DNA from: Patiria pectinifera
Lineage: Eukaryota; Echinodermata; Asteroidea; Valvatida; Asterinidae
Direction: 5' to 3'
Assembly: GCA_029964075.1 (NCBI GenBank)
Contig: CM057137.1
Coordinates: 1,364,001-1,428,000, forward strand
Length of the DNA: 64,000 nucleotides
Of this stretch, positions 12,486 through 25,589 are shown one piece after another. The notes under the pieces were generated by a model, which ran no database searches, was not told where the DNA came from, and saw nothing but the letters and a program-made list of their open reading frames with translations. Every line of letters starts with the position of its first letter. Position 1 is the stretch's first letter. The translations under genes and the position numbers were made by a program.

Positions 12486-15400
12486 GGAACAAATGATGAT
12501 TAAGTGCGCAAACGGAGCTGTGAAGCGCAAAACGCCCTGTAAACCGCTGCCACCCGCGCCGTGCCGCGCCGGGCCCCGTAATCGTATAACCCAGACCGGA
12601 CGGGGCTTTGTCAACAGCGCGTGGGATGCAACCTGTAACGGGCCCAGGCGGGTCGATACTTCAACTGTAGCAGGGACACTTCACTTTTTTCGGGGTCGTC
12701 TTGGAGGGGACGGTAAGACTTTGCACAACGAGCTCTGATCTGATGGATGTCTCGGTCGACTCATTAATGTACTCTCAGTCACATGAGGAGAGTAATGACG
12801 TCTTTACCCAAGGGACATAATCGACTCATACAATCTACAATTCAGCAATCTAAAATCAATAATCTGTCTGACGATCGTAATATCAAATGTCATTCGCATA
12901 CATAATTCGCTCACTGAAGGAAAGGTTGACTATTAATTTTAAAAACCCAGTTATTAACTAAAACGGGGAATCGACTGTGGTACATACTTATGTTCATATT
13001 TAAATTTCAAATTAAACAGGTACAATTAAAAAAAACCCAGAAATTAATTAGAAATTAATGGTTTATTGAAATTATCCGAACCATGCAAATTGCCTGAACA
13101 TGATTTAGCACTCGAACTCGGTTTGAGGTTATCTTTGTTTTGTCTCGGGTAGCTTCGTGTTTTAGCACCCAAGCTCGAGTACCAGTTTCCTTGTCCTCGT
13201 GAAAAGTACTTGACTATTAGTATTATGCACACTGCTTTGAAACGTCTTGTATAACATAAAGGTTACTACTGCAGTGATACTGATATGCCCTTTGATGTCA
13301 TGATAGATTTAAGTCGTTTTTCTTGTCCCGATGGACTAGATTTATATAGCGCTCCGTGCTCTATGGTTAGATCAAATCACGGAGATGATCTGTTCCCGAG
13401 GGAAATATAAACCAGGAATGAAATATTCTTTCATTATACCACTCTTCTTTTTACGTTCACTAGTGCCCCGCTAGTTACGCGAATGCCCGCTTTATAATCT
13501 CCACGAGTGACAGCTCGCTGGAAAAGGAAGACGCATGATATTTGCATTGTTTTAACTCTACGTCATGAGCAAGATGTATAGCTGCATGTGTGAAGGTCCA
13601 CATGAGGCTTTTAAAAGCAAGATATGAATCAAAATATGTCAACTTTTCTTACCATCTCTGTGTTTTCCTCAGTCCAGTTGATGGGCGCAGGCTGTCACCT
13701 CTCCTTAATGGATTTCCAATAAATGTGTGGAGTCTTGTGTTCATAAGCTGCACAAAGTGAACAAGAGAGAAAAATTGAAGTGTACATCAATGGTGAAAGC
13801 ATCAAACCTTAAAAGGAAAATGTTGTCACTTTCATTATTAAAAATAAAATTAAGCTCGAGCTTCTTCTTACAGTCTGTCTACCTCATTAATATTGGGGAA
13901 AAATATAATTCAATATGAATGTATATAACGTTTGATGGAGTGGGAGTTGTGCGGAGTAATACTGCGCTTGCAGTTCACATTGTGGCTTATATCCTGAGAA
14001 CGACGGTCCGATTGTCCTTGGGCAAGCCACTTTACAATGCTTCTTTCCTTTTCTCCAGAAGCAAGTGGTAAATCCGTAAACGTTTAGAGCATAATTGACC
14101 TATTCTGCGAGCATGCCAATGACGCTCTGCGATTTGTTCGAACCGCTAGTGTTTGCTCCTTGCGGACCTTTGAAGGTTTGAGCCAGGAACGACCGACGGT
14201 AATCATCGGTAATGATCATGACGAAGTGCGTTACTTACCCCCCCCCACCTCCCCGAGGATGTTTGGTTGCAATCAGGTAAATGTTCTTCTTGCGCCATCA
14301 AGGACAAGAATAATAAGTCTCATACAGAGGCGAATAGGACACAAATACACCATGTTTGTAACGGCAACTAAACATATCTCGTACTTTTTGTTGAGAAAGC
14401 AAAAACCCTCGTGCGTTCGAAGCTTATGACTGAGAGTTACCAAATAAGAATTACGACATAAACAATTTGGTAATTGAAAGAAGCACTGGATCACAAGTGG
14501 TACTTTCGCTATTCTAAACATTTCTCTTTATCGGGGAAAAATACATGTTCATTGTTTAAAACTCCAATATAAAGCTTTCATCAGTGTTATAATGCGGGCT
14601 GCCGTTTAATCAATATCCATAAATCAATCGGAAGTATAGCATAAGGCTTTAAAGGAAGTACGTCTTAAGGCTTATAGCGATCATGTATACAACAGTTGTA
14701 AACACAATCGGTTTGTTATTTTTTTTGAGAGCCTGACACTTACATTGCATTCAATCTTAAATGAAGAACAGTCAATCGACTTTGTAAAATAAATACATGT
14801 TTTTTTTTTTTGACCAAGCTTTAAAAATTGATTGAAATTACTTTCCGTGTGTTTATTGAAATGTTTATTGTGACGTTTTGCACACGCCGAGAGAGGTTCC
14901 TATTTTGAAGGAAAGAAATGTATTTACCTAAAAGGTGGTTTACTCAAGACTCATACGGCGCCGACAGGCCCACGTGCATGTTGCACGCCTACGTAAATTT
15001 GAGGTGCGCGTGCATTGGTTGAAGAGGTGCGCGTCTGCGTACCTACGAGCTGCACGCGCGCGTGGTGACCCCTCATTGCGTTCCGATTGCAGGAGTCGGA
15101 TTAGCTCGTAGGCTTTAACCGGTGATCATAATTTGCACAACGTATATAACGACAAATGAACGGACATGAAGCATTGCAAAACTAGCAGGCACCTTCTCGC
15201 ACACTTGCACTTTAAAATTGGTTGAATCATTCACAATACGCAACTAAACGACGCGAGTGTTTGGCAATACATACAAAATCCCCCCTTGGAATGAAAAATG
15301 TACTTTCTCCTGAACAAAAAACAGTCATCTGGTGAGGGTCTACCCTGGTAATGTATTCATGGACACTGTCCTATCCAGGCGAAACTTGATGCCCTCTCCT

Positions 15401-16025
15401 GAAAAGGCCGATATTAATTCTCTGCCGTGTTATTTATTCACGGACATTCCACAATAATGCGCGCCGATATTGAACCGCCTAGCCTCTTTAACAATTCACA
15501 CAACGCTAGCCGGGCGATGCTCTCTTAGTGTAGGGACACCACGACAAATTAAATTCGGCACGCACATCGGGTACCAAGGTAACAAAAAAAAAGAGGCAAA
15601 TGTACAGCATTAATTCATCTGTGCACTATTCTTAAATTAACCAGGGCGGGGCGATTCATAACGCTGAAAAACGCAAACCAAAACAAGCGTTAAGGTCTTT
15701 CGCTGGTTTTGCAAGCACGAAAGAGGCTTACTTGCAACTTAACTTAATGCATTGATTTTAAAGCCTGGCAAAAGAGCATGATCATAACGGAAGTTTTGTA
15801 ATAGCCTGAGGATTTATCCTCTGTAAACAATGTTTATGTTGCAAACCGTAAGCGCTTAGCTTCCTCATTAATCTTTTAAAAACAACTGACCTAGTCATTT
15901 GTTTTGGTTTGATTGTACTTTTAGCAGAAGTTGGTACATGGGTTGCGGAGATAAACATTGTACAGTCACATCACTTTGCTTCATTAGCACAACGATAACA
16001 AATTTCAACTTTGTAAATATGTATA

Positions 16026-16396
16026 CAGGGTGAGTCAAAAAGAAAGTGACCGAAGTTGAAAAAAAAAAATTGTAAAATATTTGGCTTGCTTCATAGATCT
16101 ATTTCATAAAAAATAGGGATAAAGTACATCTTATTGACGTGTAACATTTCATGTAATTTGCATACTCTTTTCCCAAGTTCTATCTATTTCAATAAAAATA
16201 TACAGTGAACCCGATATCCTCCAAGTAGGCTAATGAAACAAGCAATTTATTGTATAAGGTCGTATTTGATCTTTCAATTCGGGTCAATTATGAGCGTTGC
16301 GAGGTTGTGGCGGCATCCGCCACGCTCATTTTCGATCTTTTCCATGAAGTGTTTACGGCATTTCGGCTTGGCTGACTCATCATAACTTGTGTCAAT
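16026..16396 (-). mobile_element. Fragment of a DNA transposon (mariner-like end and possible transposase tail)
   Basis: At 16026 the plus strand begins CAGGGTGAGTCAAAAAG after a TA dinucleotide, a typical terminal repeat and target site of Tc1/mariner-type elements. About 250 bp inside, the minus strand carries an open stretch (16274-16396) ending at a TGA. It encodes 40 residues rich in basic and cysteine residues (for example KCRKHFMEKIENERGGC), positioned as a transposase C-terminus would be. The matching opposite terminal repeat is not visible within the next kilobase, so the copy is truncated. The family call is inference. Confidence 0.4.
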
Positions 16397-16399
16397 CTA

Positions 16400-17628
16400 C
16401 GCGACTGGGGCAGTTCTGTGTTTTATTCGAGGACAAATAAGGGGCTGTACGATGTTGACACGCTGAACAACTATAGCTGTCTACGCGTTGAGCTGCGTTA
16501 GACGCCTGTGTGTGTGTGTTTTTTTTTAACAAATTGGGAGAACATGGTTCAGTTCTACTTATGCAGGAGATGGTTATCGTTTTAGTTCACGCTGAGAGAC
16601 AACAGCGACAGTCGCACACTATTTGGCGAAATTCCTGCGATCTCTTGCAGGAAATTGGGAGAGTTTTTTTCCTTCTGTATCTGATCCTCGTTGTGTGCAT
16701 GAATGCCTCGTGACCGTAAAGGTGTAGGACATGGAGAAACGTCTTCCTGAAGATTGCTCTGAGACAAGCAATTAGACTTTGTCAGATCACACTACCAGCA
16801 ACAAATCGTACCAATGTCATGAAGCCATTCAGCATACCAAACCACCCACAATCTCCTTGAGTTCTGCAATTGCAAAATACATGTTACCCCGCCAAAAAAA
16901 AAGATATCTTTTGCTTGGAATGGTTCTCACCTTCGCTTTGTTTGTTTTTTTGCTTGCTTTGTAACGTATTCTACTTGTAGCTTCATAACATTGAGCCCTG
17001 ATGTAAGCGAATTCACATTAGTCAAAATAATAGCAAAATCAATTTGGGCAAGTACCCCCCCCCATGAGATTGACATTGTCATGAAAGCTTAGAGAAGGTA
17101 AAGATTGGCTAAGCACGATTTAATATTTAAGAAAAGAAGTGGACTGCAATTAATATTTGACGGTATGGTTCTCAGTTGATGAACGGCAGTCATTAATATG
17201 AATCCACAACTTACTGACATTACAAATGGGAGGGTCAGGCGTCAGATTTAATTTCCTCGTAACTCGGCCTTTCTCCACTTCCACTCAAACATGATATTTT
17301 TAATATCCTGTATGCCGAGATTTAGCCCTTGACTAATGCATGCAAGGATCCGCTAATATTGATATCTGATGTCTGGTATCATTATTGCATACAAATCGGA
17401 AAAGAGCAAAATGACAAAGTCATCACCAGTTGCGGAAGACGGAAGAGCCGTTAGTCTCTTGCGCAATGATCGCTTATATGGAGACGCCTAGTTTATAAGA
17501 AATATATACGTGCAAAGGGCCTTCGTGCCTTGGCTATTTTCATTTTATATTGCAATATTTGAATAACGGGACTTAATACTCAACCTGATGTATATATTCT
17601 CACCTCTATTACTAAGTGGATAAATATG
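16400..17628. other. Intergenic, nothing recognised
   Basis: Mixed-composition sequence with a short TG run near 16508 and C or A homopolymers. No coding, RNA or repeat family is supported. Confidence 0.45.
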
Positions 17629-17970
17629 TGCTTGACCGGTTTTAAACAGGTACATTTAATGCCGGGTAGGGGCTGTAATTATGCTGTGACCTGCTCTGAT
17701 TTTGTTCAACAGTTTTACCTCACGTTTTATGAAACACCCCTCCTGCCATTTCTATGGTTTGTGCCTCGCGCGTGTAGTCCTAAAAAAATCTCCTTTTTAT
17801 GGAGATTGGCGCGCGCGGCGCGTACACGTACTGCGTGATGTGGCGTAGAACGCAGCTGTGCATGCATTTTAGTGTTCAAAACCAGTCGGTGTTTTGTCAG
17901 CGGTTCAAAATCAGCCACGTGACGGGCTCTCAACCAACAGGAATGGGTAAACTGTCGTAAGTATATGTAT
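17629..17970. repeat. Promoter-like dispersed repeat, copy 1
   Basis: Roughly 340 bp sharing ordered blocks with copies at 18235 and 25590: GGTTTTAAACA-GTAC, TATGGTTTGTGCCTCGCGCG, a palindrome ATCTCCTTTTTATGGAGAT (CArG-like, 17792-17802), a GCGCGCGGCGCGTAC block, CACGTGACGGG (E-box 17916-17921), and a CCAA-GGAAT-GGTAAACTGTC tail. It is separated from copy 2 by about 610 bp, start to start. There is no ORF common to the copies. Confidence 0.8.
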
Positions 17971-18234
17971 TTTAACATCTTTATTAATCAATTGAATTGC
18001 CTCTATTTGTTCAAAGTAATAATTCAATGACATTGGCTTAGACTTCTCGCGGAAAACAGCGCATATTCAATCTAAATTAATCATTTTAAAAACCGACCGA
18101 TGATTTACGACCAAGCCCGCCATTAAACGACTGAAAAATGAAAGCTCAAAGTCCCTCTACCAATCTTTTTTTTCGGGCTTTTAGAAGACACAAAGGAAAA
18201 GTTGTCCCTTAGTTATCATAATAAGGGAAGAAAT

Positions 18235-18597
18235 ATATGCATGGTTGGTTTTAAACAAGTACGTTTAAAACCGGCTCAGGGGCCTGGTCGCCGATAATGA
18301 CCCGTGCCTCAATACCTTTTCGGTCAAAAAGTCAAAACGCGTAAAACATTCACAAATTTCTAACGATTTTTTCCAATACTTTTACTTCATAATTTTTGGA
18401 ATCCCCTCTCGTCATGGTTATGGTATGTGCCTCGCGCGCGTAGAACGAAATATCTCCTTAAAGGGAGATTGGCGGGCGCGCGGCGCGTACTGCGCGAGTG
18501 GCGCAGAACGCAGCGGTGTTTTATCAGTGGTTTATAATCACCCACGTGACGGGTTCTCGACCAAAAGGATTCGGTGAACTGTCTTGAGTATTTATGA
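18235..18597. repeat. Promoter-like dispersed repeat, copy 2
   Basis: Same block order as copies 1 and 3. It includes CGGTCAAAAAGTCAAAACGCG with ATTCACAAATTTC, ATGGTATGTGCCTCGCGCGC, the palindromic CTCCTTAAAGGGAG (18454-18467), CACGTG at 18543-18548, and GGTGAACTGTC near the end. Copy 3 shares the first of these blocks, while copy 1 lacks it or has diverged there. Confidence 0.8.
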
Positions 18598-18599
18598 AT

Positions 18600-20285
18600 C
18601 TTCCATAAAAAAAGTGGTTCAAATGATATATGTTTATTCTGTTGTTACTCAACTCGCTATGTGTTTCCTCAGTTGATGTCAAAATTGTCCAGGTGTTCTT
18701 GTTTTTTTTTTTACCCGAACATAACATATCAAATGCCTTAACGATGTAGGCGTTTGATGTGTTAAACCGTATGGGCGACTGGATTTTTTTTTAGCATGGT
18801 GGTTGTTATTGTGATAGAAATGCCCTATGGGGGCGGACGTCTTATGAATGGGAATATCTCAAGCACTTCATTCTGAGAAGTGGCTTGTAAATATTCTGTG
18901 AGCTGCTACAACGAAATGAGACTTAAGTCGTGAAATCAATTTCTATGGCATGAAAAGAGCCGGGAATAAATTTGCGTGTGTTATATGCCACTCATGGTGC
19001 TAGCTCACTGTGGGTCTGTGAAATTCGTAGCAAGGCACTAACATGAATCGCGTCTTTTGAAGAATATCAAGCGATTGAGACAGCGAATTGTCCCTCATTT
19101 TGTGAGAGCAGTTTATGCATGTTCGGCCGCTCGTGTGGGGTAGAATGAAGATGTATGTCAGATCTTCTGATGATATCAAGGAACATGTAAACCAATAGAC
19201 ATTATCTTCGCCCAGTTTATCACCGAACAATCTTTCAGGTAACCTTGCCCGTGTTTTCCCCCCGCAACTCAAATGTCGATGCTGGTTGGCAATGGCCCAA
19301 TGAAGAGTGTACCGATCCCGCGGCATCAGCAAAAAAAAACAACCCGCGTCACTCAAAACTATTTTTTCACGCAAGACTGAGAACTGTCATTTTCTGAAGG
19401 GGTTTCAGGAAGAAAAAAAAAGCAGCTTTAAAACGCTGTATACAGGGACAAGTTATTGATGCACCAGACCAAACTTTGGTAAAGAAGATGAGTTTTTTCC
19501 CCAGGGGCATTTCCGGGCTGAGTCTGTTAGAGTTTGTCCAGAGAAGATGACAGCGTCAACCTAAGCTACCCCATTCGTTTTTCTTCTGCTTCCGTGATTG
19601 TCTTGAGGATGCAAGGGGGGCTAAAACAGACTCCTAATGTCAGATGAAATTGGGGAAGGATTATCAATATTTATGACACATGTTGCCAGCGGGACGCCAC
19701 GGTGCCGTCGCGTGGCTGGGGCCGTCGACTCCCCCTCCCCCCCCCCTCCCCACGCACGCGCGTCCAGGTTCGCTATTGGTCAAGGGGACGCGCTGTTGCC
19801 ACGCGCACGCGCGCGTCCCCCGAGGGCGCTTTCGTATCCGTCAGACGCCTCCGCGAAACGGGTGAGAGATCAAGGAGAAATTAAAATCGAGGCTTGCAAA
19901 TTGTCATTTTTCACGGGGGAATCTTGCTTCTGCAAAACGATTCACGCGAAGATGTGACTTTTAGCCGCGATTCACTCACTCCGATATTAAATTTCGTGGA
20001 TACACTGTTGCATTGGGATGGGATCCCTTTGCGAAATGGGAATAAAACTGCCACAGCAAGGATGTCTCGGCAGAAATGATTAATCATTTCCAGCAGCAAT
20101 GCATTATGATTCCAAGACATTGTTTTCCTCATTTTGTGACATTAAAGCTGAATAATAAATGGCGTCGTTTTCAGTCCCATTGGATAAGCTGGACACTGGT
20201 CAATTGTTTAACGGCGTGTCACGTTATGGTGAAACTGACCCCGTGTACTTTTCAACGAGGCCTTCATATCATCTTTGCACAGCAA
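18600..20285. other. Intergenic with a GC/CpG-rich patch, no gene recognised
   Basis: The segment 19685-19862 is strongly GC- and CpG-rich, with C runs and a GCTATTGGTC inverted CCAAT box near 19772. All plus-strand frames are open there, as expected for such composition, so the frame at 19637-19957 is not taken as a gene. The rest shows nothing recognisable. Confidence 0.45.
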
Positions 20286-20289
20286 CGAC

Positions 20290-20515
20290 CAAGCTTGGTC
20301 TACAGTCGAAAACGCGTCAAATATTGACTCTCCGGTATACGAATTCCAAAATAGTCTTCCGCTGGCAAATTATCTGGTATATAGGCACGCTGAAAATAAG
20401 CGTCTAGGTACCATGCGGCTGCCAATGGTTGGGTTTATAAGACACTGGTATGGTACCAGCTTATTTGCGGTTGCACTATACACGTGACGTGATCTCGTCC
20501 AATAACAAAGCGATA
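20290..20515. repeat. Promoter-like dispersed repeat, decayed copy 4
   Basis: Only parts of the family remain: GTCGAAAACGCGTCAAATATT, then TGGTATATAGGCACG, and the tail CACGTGACGTGATCTCGTCC with CCAAT (E-box 20481-20486). The order agrees with the other copies, but the CArG-like palindrome is not recognisable. Confidence 0.4.
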
Positions 20516-23245
20516 ATCAAAGTACGTTGTGGTAAATTTACGCACAGGGTTGCAGCAGGCAAGTAAAAAGGCCCGAAATTGCCTACGCCGGCCAAATCAC
20601 GATTCAAATGCCCTCATTTCTTTTTGCTATTAGAGCATTTTGTGGGCCACAAACTTTTGATAAAAAAAAAGAAGAAAGGTGGAAGCCGTGCACAGGACTG
20701 CGAGCTTTTTTCTCATAAAATTCGGATGAAATTTGGCACTAAAATTTATTGCTCTATTTTGAAATGGAGCGCAGGCATCACTTTTCAAAATGGCGATGGG
20801 CTACGGGACTACTTTTAGAGGTGATCATCTTTGGATGGAAGTTTCGACCATCCAAAAATTGAACAGAACATTAAAGATGATAAAATAAGCTTTAATTTGA
20901 TATGTTTCTCACCTTGGAGAGTTGTGAGTATTTTCCCCTGAATTTCTTAATCGGGAACATTAATTATCACTGGGGTCTGTGGCAGTTTATTTACTTCTTC
21001 GATAGACATATTGCATGTACAAAGAGATAATTGGCCAATTATATACACCTCGTCTTTTGATATCACACAGATACATGTATTCACATTGTAAGTTGTTGTA
21101 CCATGTAAAAGTTGGTGTATTAGCAACCAATATACGATTGGGAAAAAAGGCATTAGAAATCGAAAGAGTATCATAGATATCAAGTGAGACTTTGCTGTAG
21201 TAAACAACCTCAACCGGGAAACGCGAAAGCAGATCTGTAAGCCCAAGGCACGATTAAAGCTTTCTACAAGAAGCGTAGAGAAAAGAGAAGAAAAACAAAC
21301 ACACCCAGGAATCATTCGATACGGTTTTACCCACGGGGGAACGAGGACGATCGCAGCACAGGAGGTACTACGCTTGTCATCCAGGGGATATCCTGGGAGT
21401 GAGGTTGTGGGTGAATAACATCAATGCGCATGCCCCGAGGGCGCCATCTTTTACAGGACGTATATGTGTATGGACACTGATATTATCAACAGTCTATCGA
21501 CGGATTCAGCCTGATAGGGAGTGTCTCAAAAGTACGAGTCCAAATGTCTTCACATTATTATAATTCGTCACCGAAACCAGTGACTGATACTCTATGCGTA
21601 TGCTATTTTTTTGCAGTTTACTTTCTTTGACGAGTTACAGATCTACATATTTATACGCGCGGCCGGCTAAGTGCTATTGTCTGGATGTTGTGGGGAATAA
21701 GGTCGCGAATCTACGCTGTTTGGGATTGAAATGATCCAGGCTGGATCCATTGAAATCAAACAAGCTGTGCAAAAATTGTCAAGTTGTCCTGGGACCCAGT
21801 GGTCATGTTCTTGTTTCTAGAGCGGTCACTCAACTTTCTGACCGACGGTGGCAGTTTACCGACCCTTTAACTTATTCCCGAACGACTGTGGGCATCAGAA
21901 AATCAAAATTCGTTGCAAGGCTAATCCGAGTCTCAGAGGCAAATTTGCGGATGACTGACAAAGTGTTATGCGCCCCAATAAACAAACGGCTCCCTGCTTG
22001 TCCATATTCAATTTCCATTCCCGAGGTGGGCCGACGGCACACCAATCGCTTTGATGGACCTAAATCGAAGCCCAGCACATAAGTCATCGGACGCTGGGAC
22101 CCGTGCAAAGTGCATTAAGCCACGGATCAGGTTAAACACAGTAATTCTCGGTGTGGGACTCTTCGTGTATGTAAGTTCCCGTGACGTTTATAAGCGAACG
22201 GCCGTTGGCCACTGCTATATATCTTCTGATGAACTACCCGGACAGAAAATGTCAAATGTAAAGCGTGAAATATAACACGCCTGCACAAATGTTTTGATGC
22301 CGATCATGTTCATGTTTCCCGGGAGGACGGGTTTTAGCCTCGACTATTTCTTTTGTTGTAGAGCATAAAACAACTGAAAGACGACACCCATTACTTTTGA
22401 AATGGAAAATCTTTTCAAAACCGCCGTTACACCAAATCACATCCACACACTATTATTCATAAATGTCAGGGCCATTTTTATAGATCAAATCTCCGTCATC
22501 TCTCACTTTAACAGGTATAAAGAATAGGATAAAACGGAGAGCATTCTTAAAAATTAGAGTGCGATGTCAATCATGTAGTAGAATTTACCAGTCAGTATCA
22601 ACGGAGCAAAACGAGAAGGCTTAATCAAACATTTGGGTCCAACAATCTGCACACAGACCTAGCAAATAAGGAATTGATGGAACTCGTTTGTATCGTGTTG
22701 ACCAAGGTTGTCAGTGGTTTTGGCGAAAGGGATTGTGTTGCTTCAGTCTACCAGACGTCTTTGGCATCGTGCTTTAATGAAGGCGCGTAGGCAGAAATGA
22801 AAAGTGTTGATGAGGGGTGTTGTCCTTGGATAAAGGTATCTCGACATCTTCCGGCCAGGTTTAGGAACGGAGGTCGGCCACTAGTCATGAAACTTCATTA
22901 CACTTGTGGCGTTGTCCACTGTACAAACTCCTAGGTATGCGTACGCAAAAGTCATTTTGCAAGATGAGTCCCGAATATTGTAGATTTACATAATACTAAT
23001 TAAAGACACATGGTATGGGGTTCTGTGATTTTTGTTACTTTTTTCCCCTGCTGCTTCGGAGTCATGGGGGTGCTCACGGAACGCCGCCACTACAACGTCA
23101 TCGACAAATTCTTCTCTAACAGAGTTTACCAAACTGATGTACTGGAAATGACGTGTACTGCAGCTTGACTTTACACGCCTCCAGGTGCGCTCATTGTATT
23201 CACAAACCCTATCTGTCTTTAATCAGAGTAAAAGCATTTCCTGCC

Positions 23246-23259
23246 GTTCCCATGGCAAC
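23246..23259. promoter_or_regulatory. RFX-type X-box-like palindrome
   Basis: GTTCCCATGGCAAC is a close match to the imperfect palindrome bound by RFX factors (GTTNCCATGGNAAC). It lies just before a CpG-rich block (23325-23465). In other animals such sites mark ciliary or RFX-controlled promoters, but no transcript is visible here, so chance is possible. Confidence 0.4.
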
Positions 23260-23674
23260 GCATCATTGTCATCTTCATCCTGTTGCTCTCAAATTCAGCA
23301 CTAAGCGTATTGGGTCTCGTCACGACAGCTGAATGTCATCTCGGACAAAGAAGAAGCGGGGAAGGAGGACAAGGCAGGCGGGTCGCAATGACTTGTTTCC
23401 CCGGCCCACCGAGCGCGCACAGACGGCCCCGGGCAGTGTTCCTGGACAATCGCTGTTTGTCCTCGCCCCCACCTAATCAAGAGATCTCGAAATCTATTGA
23501 GTTGTAACTTTCCCCTCAGATTCCAATCCGTTCCAATGTGGGTCATCTCTAACAAGTGTCAAAGCCTCGTCATGCACAGATGTTAAGTATCTAGTAAAAC
23601 TGATTTTAATATTTCTTATTTTAATAACAAAACTGTGGGTAACCAGTCGAAATGGGATGTTAGAAACCTGTCAG

Positions 23675-23817
23675 AACCATGGGCGTCGCCAGGATTTTTA
23701 TCGGGGGTGGGGGGGGGGGGGCAAAGCACATTTTCCCCTAGCTATTATATTCTAAATTTTTCATTTTCGAGGCTGGGCGGGGGACATTTCGCCCACCCCA
23801 CCCCCAAAGACACCCCT
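23675..23817. repeat. Short dispersed repeat with G-run head and C-run tail
   Basis: It begins CATGGGCGTCGCCAGGATTT followed by a long G run, and ends with a run of C-rich words (CCCACCCCACCCCCAAAG). Repeats of this layout are common in marine invertebrate genomes. The family name was not determined. Confidence 0.5.
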
Positions 23818-25589
23818 TCAAACGCCCGTTTTGTTAAATGTGTATTAAATTAAAGCAAATACATGTATGACGTCACACCTCTTTTCTTGTTTTCTCCTTT
23901 TTTTTCTCTTCCGAGGGAAATTATTATTTTTTCTTGGTTAAGCAGTTTCGTGGGACAGTGACTAATCTCGAGTCTTTGACATTTATAAAAACAGAAAATT
24001 AGAATACAGCACCGAGACTTCTCGTGGTTTCTCGTGCATTCTCGAAGACATTTTAGGAATATTTTAAGCACAGGTTTTCTACATGGTAACAATTAACCCA
24101 TGGCATTTGCCATTTACACAATGTTAAGAGTGTTTACCAACTTCACGTGCGTCTCCTTGCGAATTCTACAGTATGCCTTCAGTAAAGAAGGCTATTTTTT
24201 GCGTGGTTGCTCTGCTATGTAAATGTCATCATGTTTTGTAGAGAAACCACAGTATGGCGGTGTTGTGAACCCATACGTTGACAATGAAACAAATGAGAAA
24301 ATTCCAGACAGGTTGAAATTCCAACCTTTCAAGAAGACTTGTTTAATAACAAATGGAATCTTATTTTCAACAGTCCAAAAATATTTGGAGGCTATTTGTT
24401 TTTCAGAAAGCACTGCAGATTTTGAACAGTACCATTACCCCGAAAGCCGTTGGGAAAATGTATCTTTTACAGTTTGCGAAGTCCCGTAGGATTTCGTCGG
24501 TCCTGATAAATCGGCCAACAAACAGTCATTTGAAAACTCTACTAGTTATATGCGATTGTAACCTTTAATATCATCGGGGAAAGAGAGAAAAGATTCTTTA
24601 AATCTGCTGAAAGTGATTTGATAACATCGAAAGGAACAGCCGTATTGAATTCATTAACCTGTATAGCCAGACCCTACACGTCATGATATTGACTGTCAAG
24701 AGCTTCCCATTATCTAGGGCACACGTGTTTGCATGACACGGAGCACTAATTTCGCTCGTCAAATACGTCTCAATTACCCTCAGCACATCCCAGAGTACCC
24801 CGAGACAACGTCGCGACAATTTCGCTTCGCGGTTAAACATAAATCTCTGAAAAAAAAACACCGAATCTTTGTATCCCTAATTAAATTTCAGAATATGAGG
24901 CTAATACGCAGGCATTGTGTCGTTCATGTCAGGTAATTAAAGTGATCACAACAGCTGTTGCAGCATAAGCGATACATAGTTATTAAAAGAGGATGGATCG
25001 AACATGGTTTTTTTCTGTTGAATTATAATCATCATACAAATAATGCAGGCCTTTCGGCTAGACTGGAAAATATCTGTTTTGTGATATCACGCTTCTAAAG
25101 AAAAAGAGACAATTGGCATTTGAGTTAATGGTCTAAGTTAAATAATTCCCTGCACGGGGTACGGGTTAGCACATACTATGGCAGACTAAACACCGACTAT
25201 ACTCATATCAAACACGGCAATGCAATGAACTGTAATCCGTATACCTTTAGCACAGCGGATCCGTCATTTCAGCTGCGTTTACCTACACCCCCACAAAGCG
25301 TCATCATACTGTCTGAATGGACTCTGCGAACAGATTGAACGATGACGTCATCGTATTGGGGCTCAGGAAACGCATTCACGTGTTAGAACGCAAACACATC
25401 TTATACATGTATATGAGCAGAAGTATAAAGATGTATGCCGTAAACAAAACCAAAACATATAGGACAAAAACTTGTACGTATATTTTCCCATTTCTAAAGC
25501 AGTGATGGGGAAGAGTTTCGGTAAGCATCAACTTTTGATCGAATTGTAGGGTTCAGCCTGGTTATCGCGGCCAGGCCCCTTGCCTGTTT

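Larger units (their letters stand above)
10400..16020. other. Long intergenic stretch, no gene recognised
   Basis: AT-rich sequence with scattered hairpins (12059-12085, 12175-12194, 12426-12485) and CpG-rich patches at about 12400-12625 and 14990-15080. The open frames are short and unsupported. No tRNA, rRNA or repeat family was recognised beyond those listed separately. Confidence 0.5.
20516..25585. other. Intergenic, no gene recognised
   Basis: AT-rich sequence with several promoter-like words: a YY1-type GCGCCATCTTTT near 21449 and an RFX-type site at 23246. There is a CpG-rich stretch at 23325-23465 and a G-run repeat at 23675. Frames such as 21750-22082 plus and 24223-24489 plus have no family resemblance. 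Confidence 0.45.

Noticed and set aside
13649-13744. Small minus-strand frame with a good donor (ATG|GTAAGA)
   Set aside because: Only 31 residues, with two competing frames and no recognised family or partner exon.
19637-19957. 106-codon plus-strand open frame in a GC-rich patch
   Set aside because: All three plus-strand frames are open across the patch, the product is low-complexity Pro/Arg/Ala, and there is no domain. Composition explains it.
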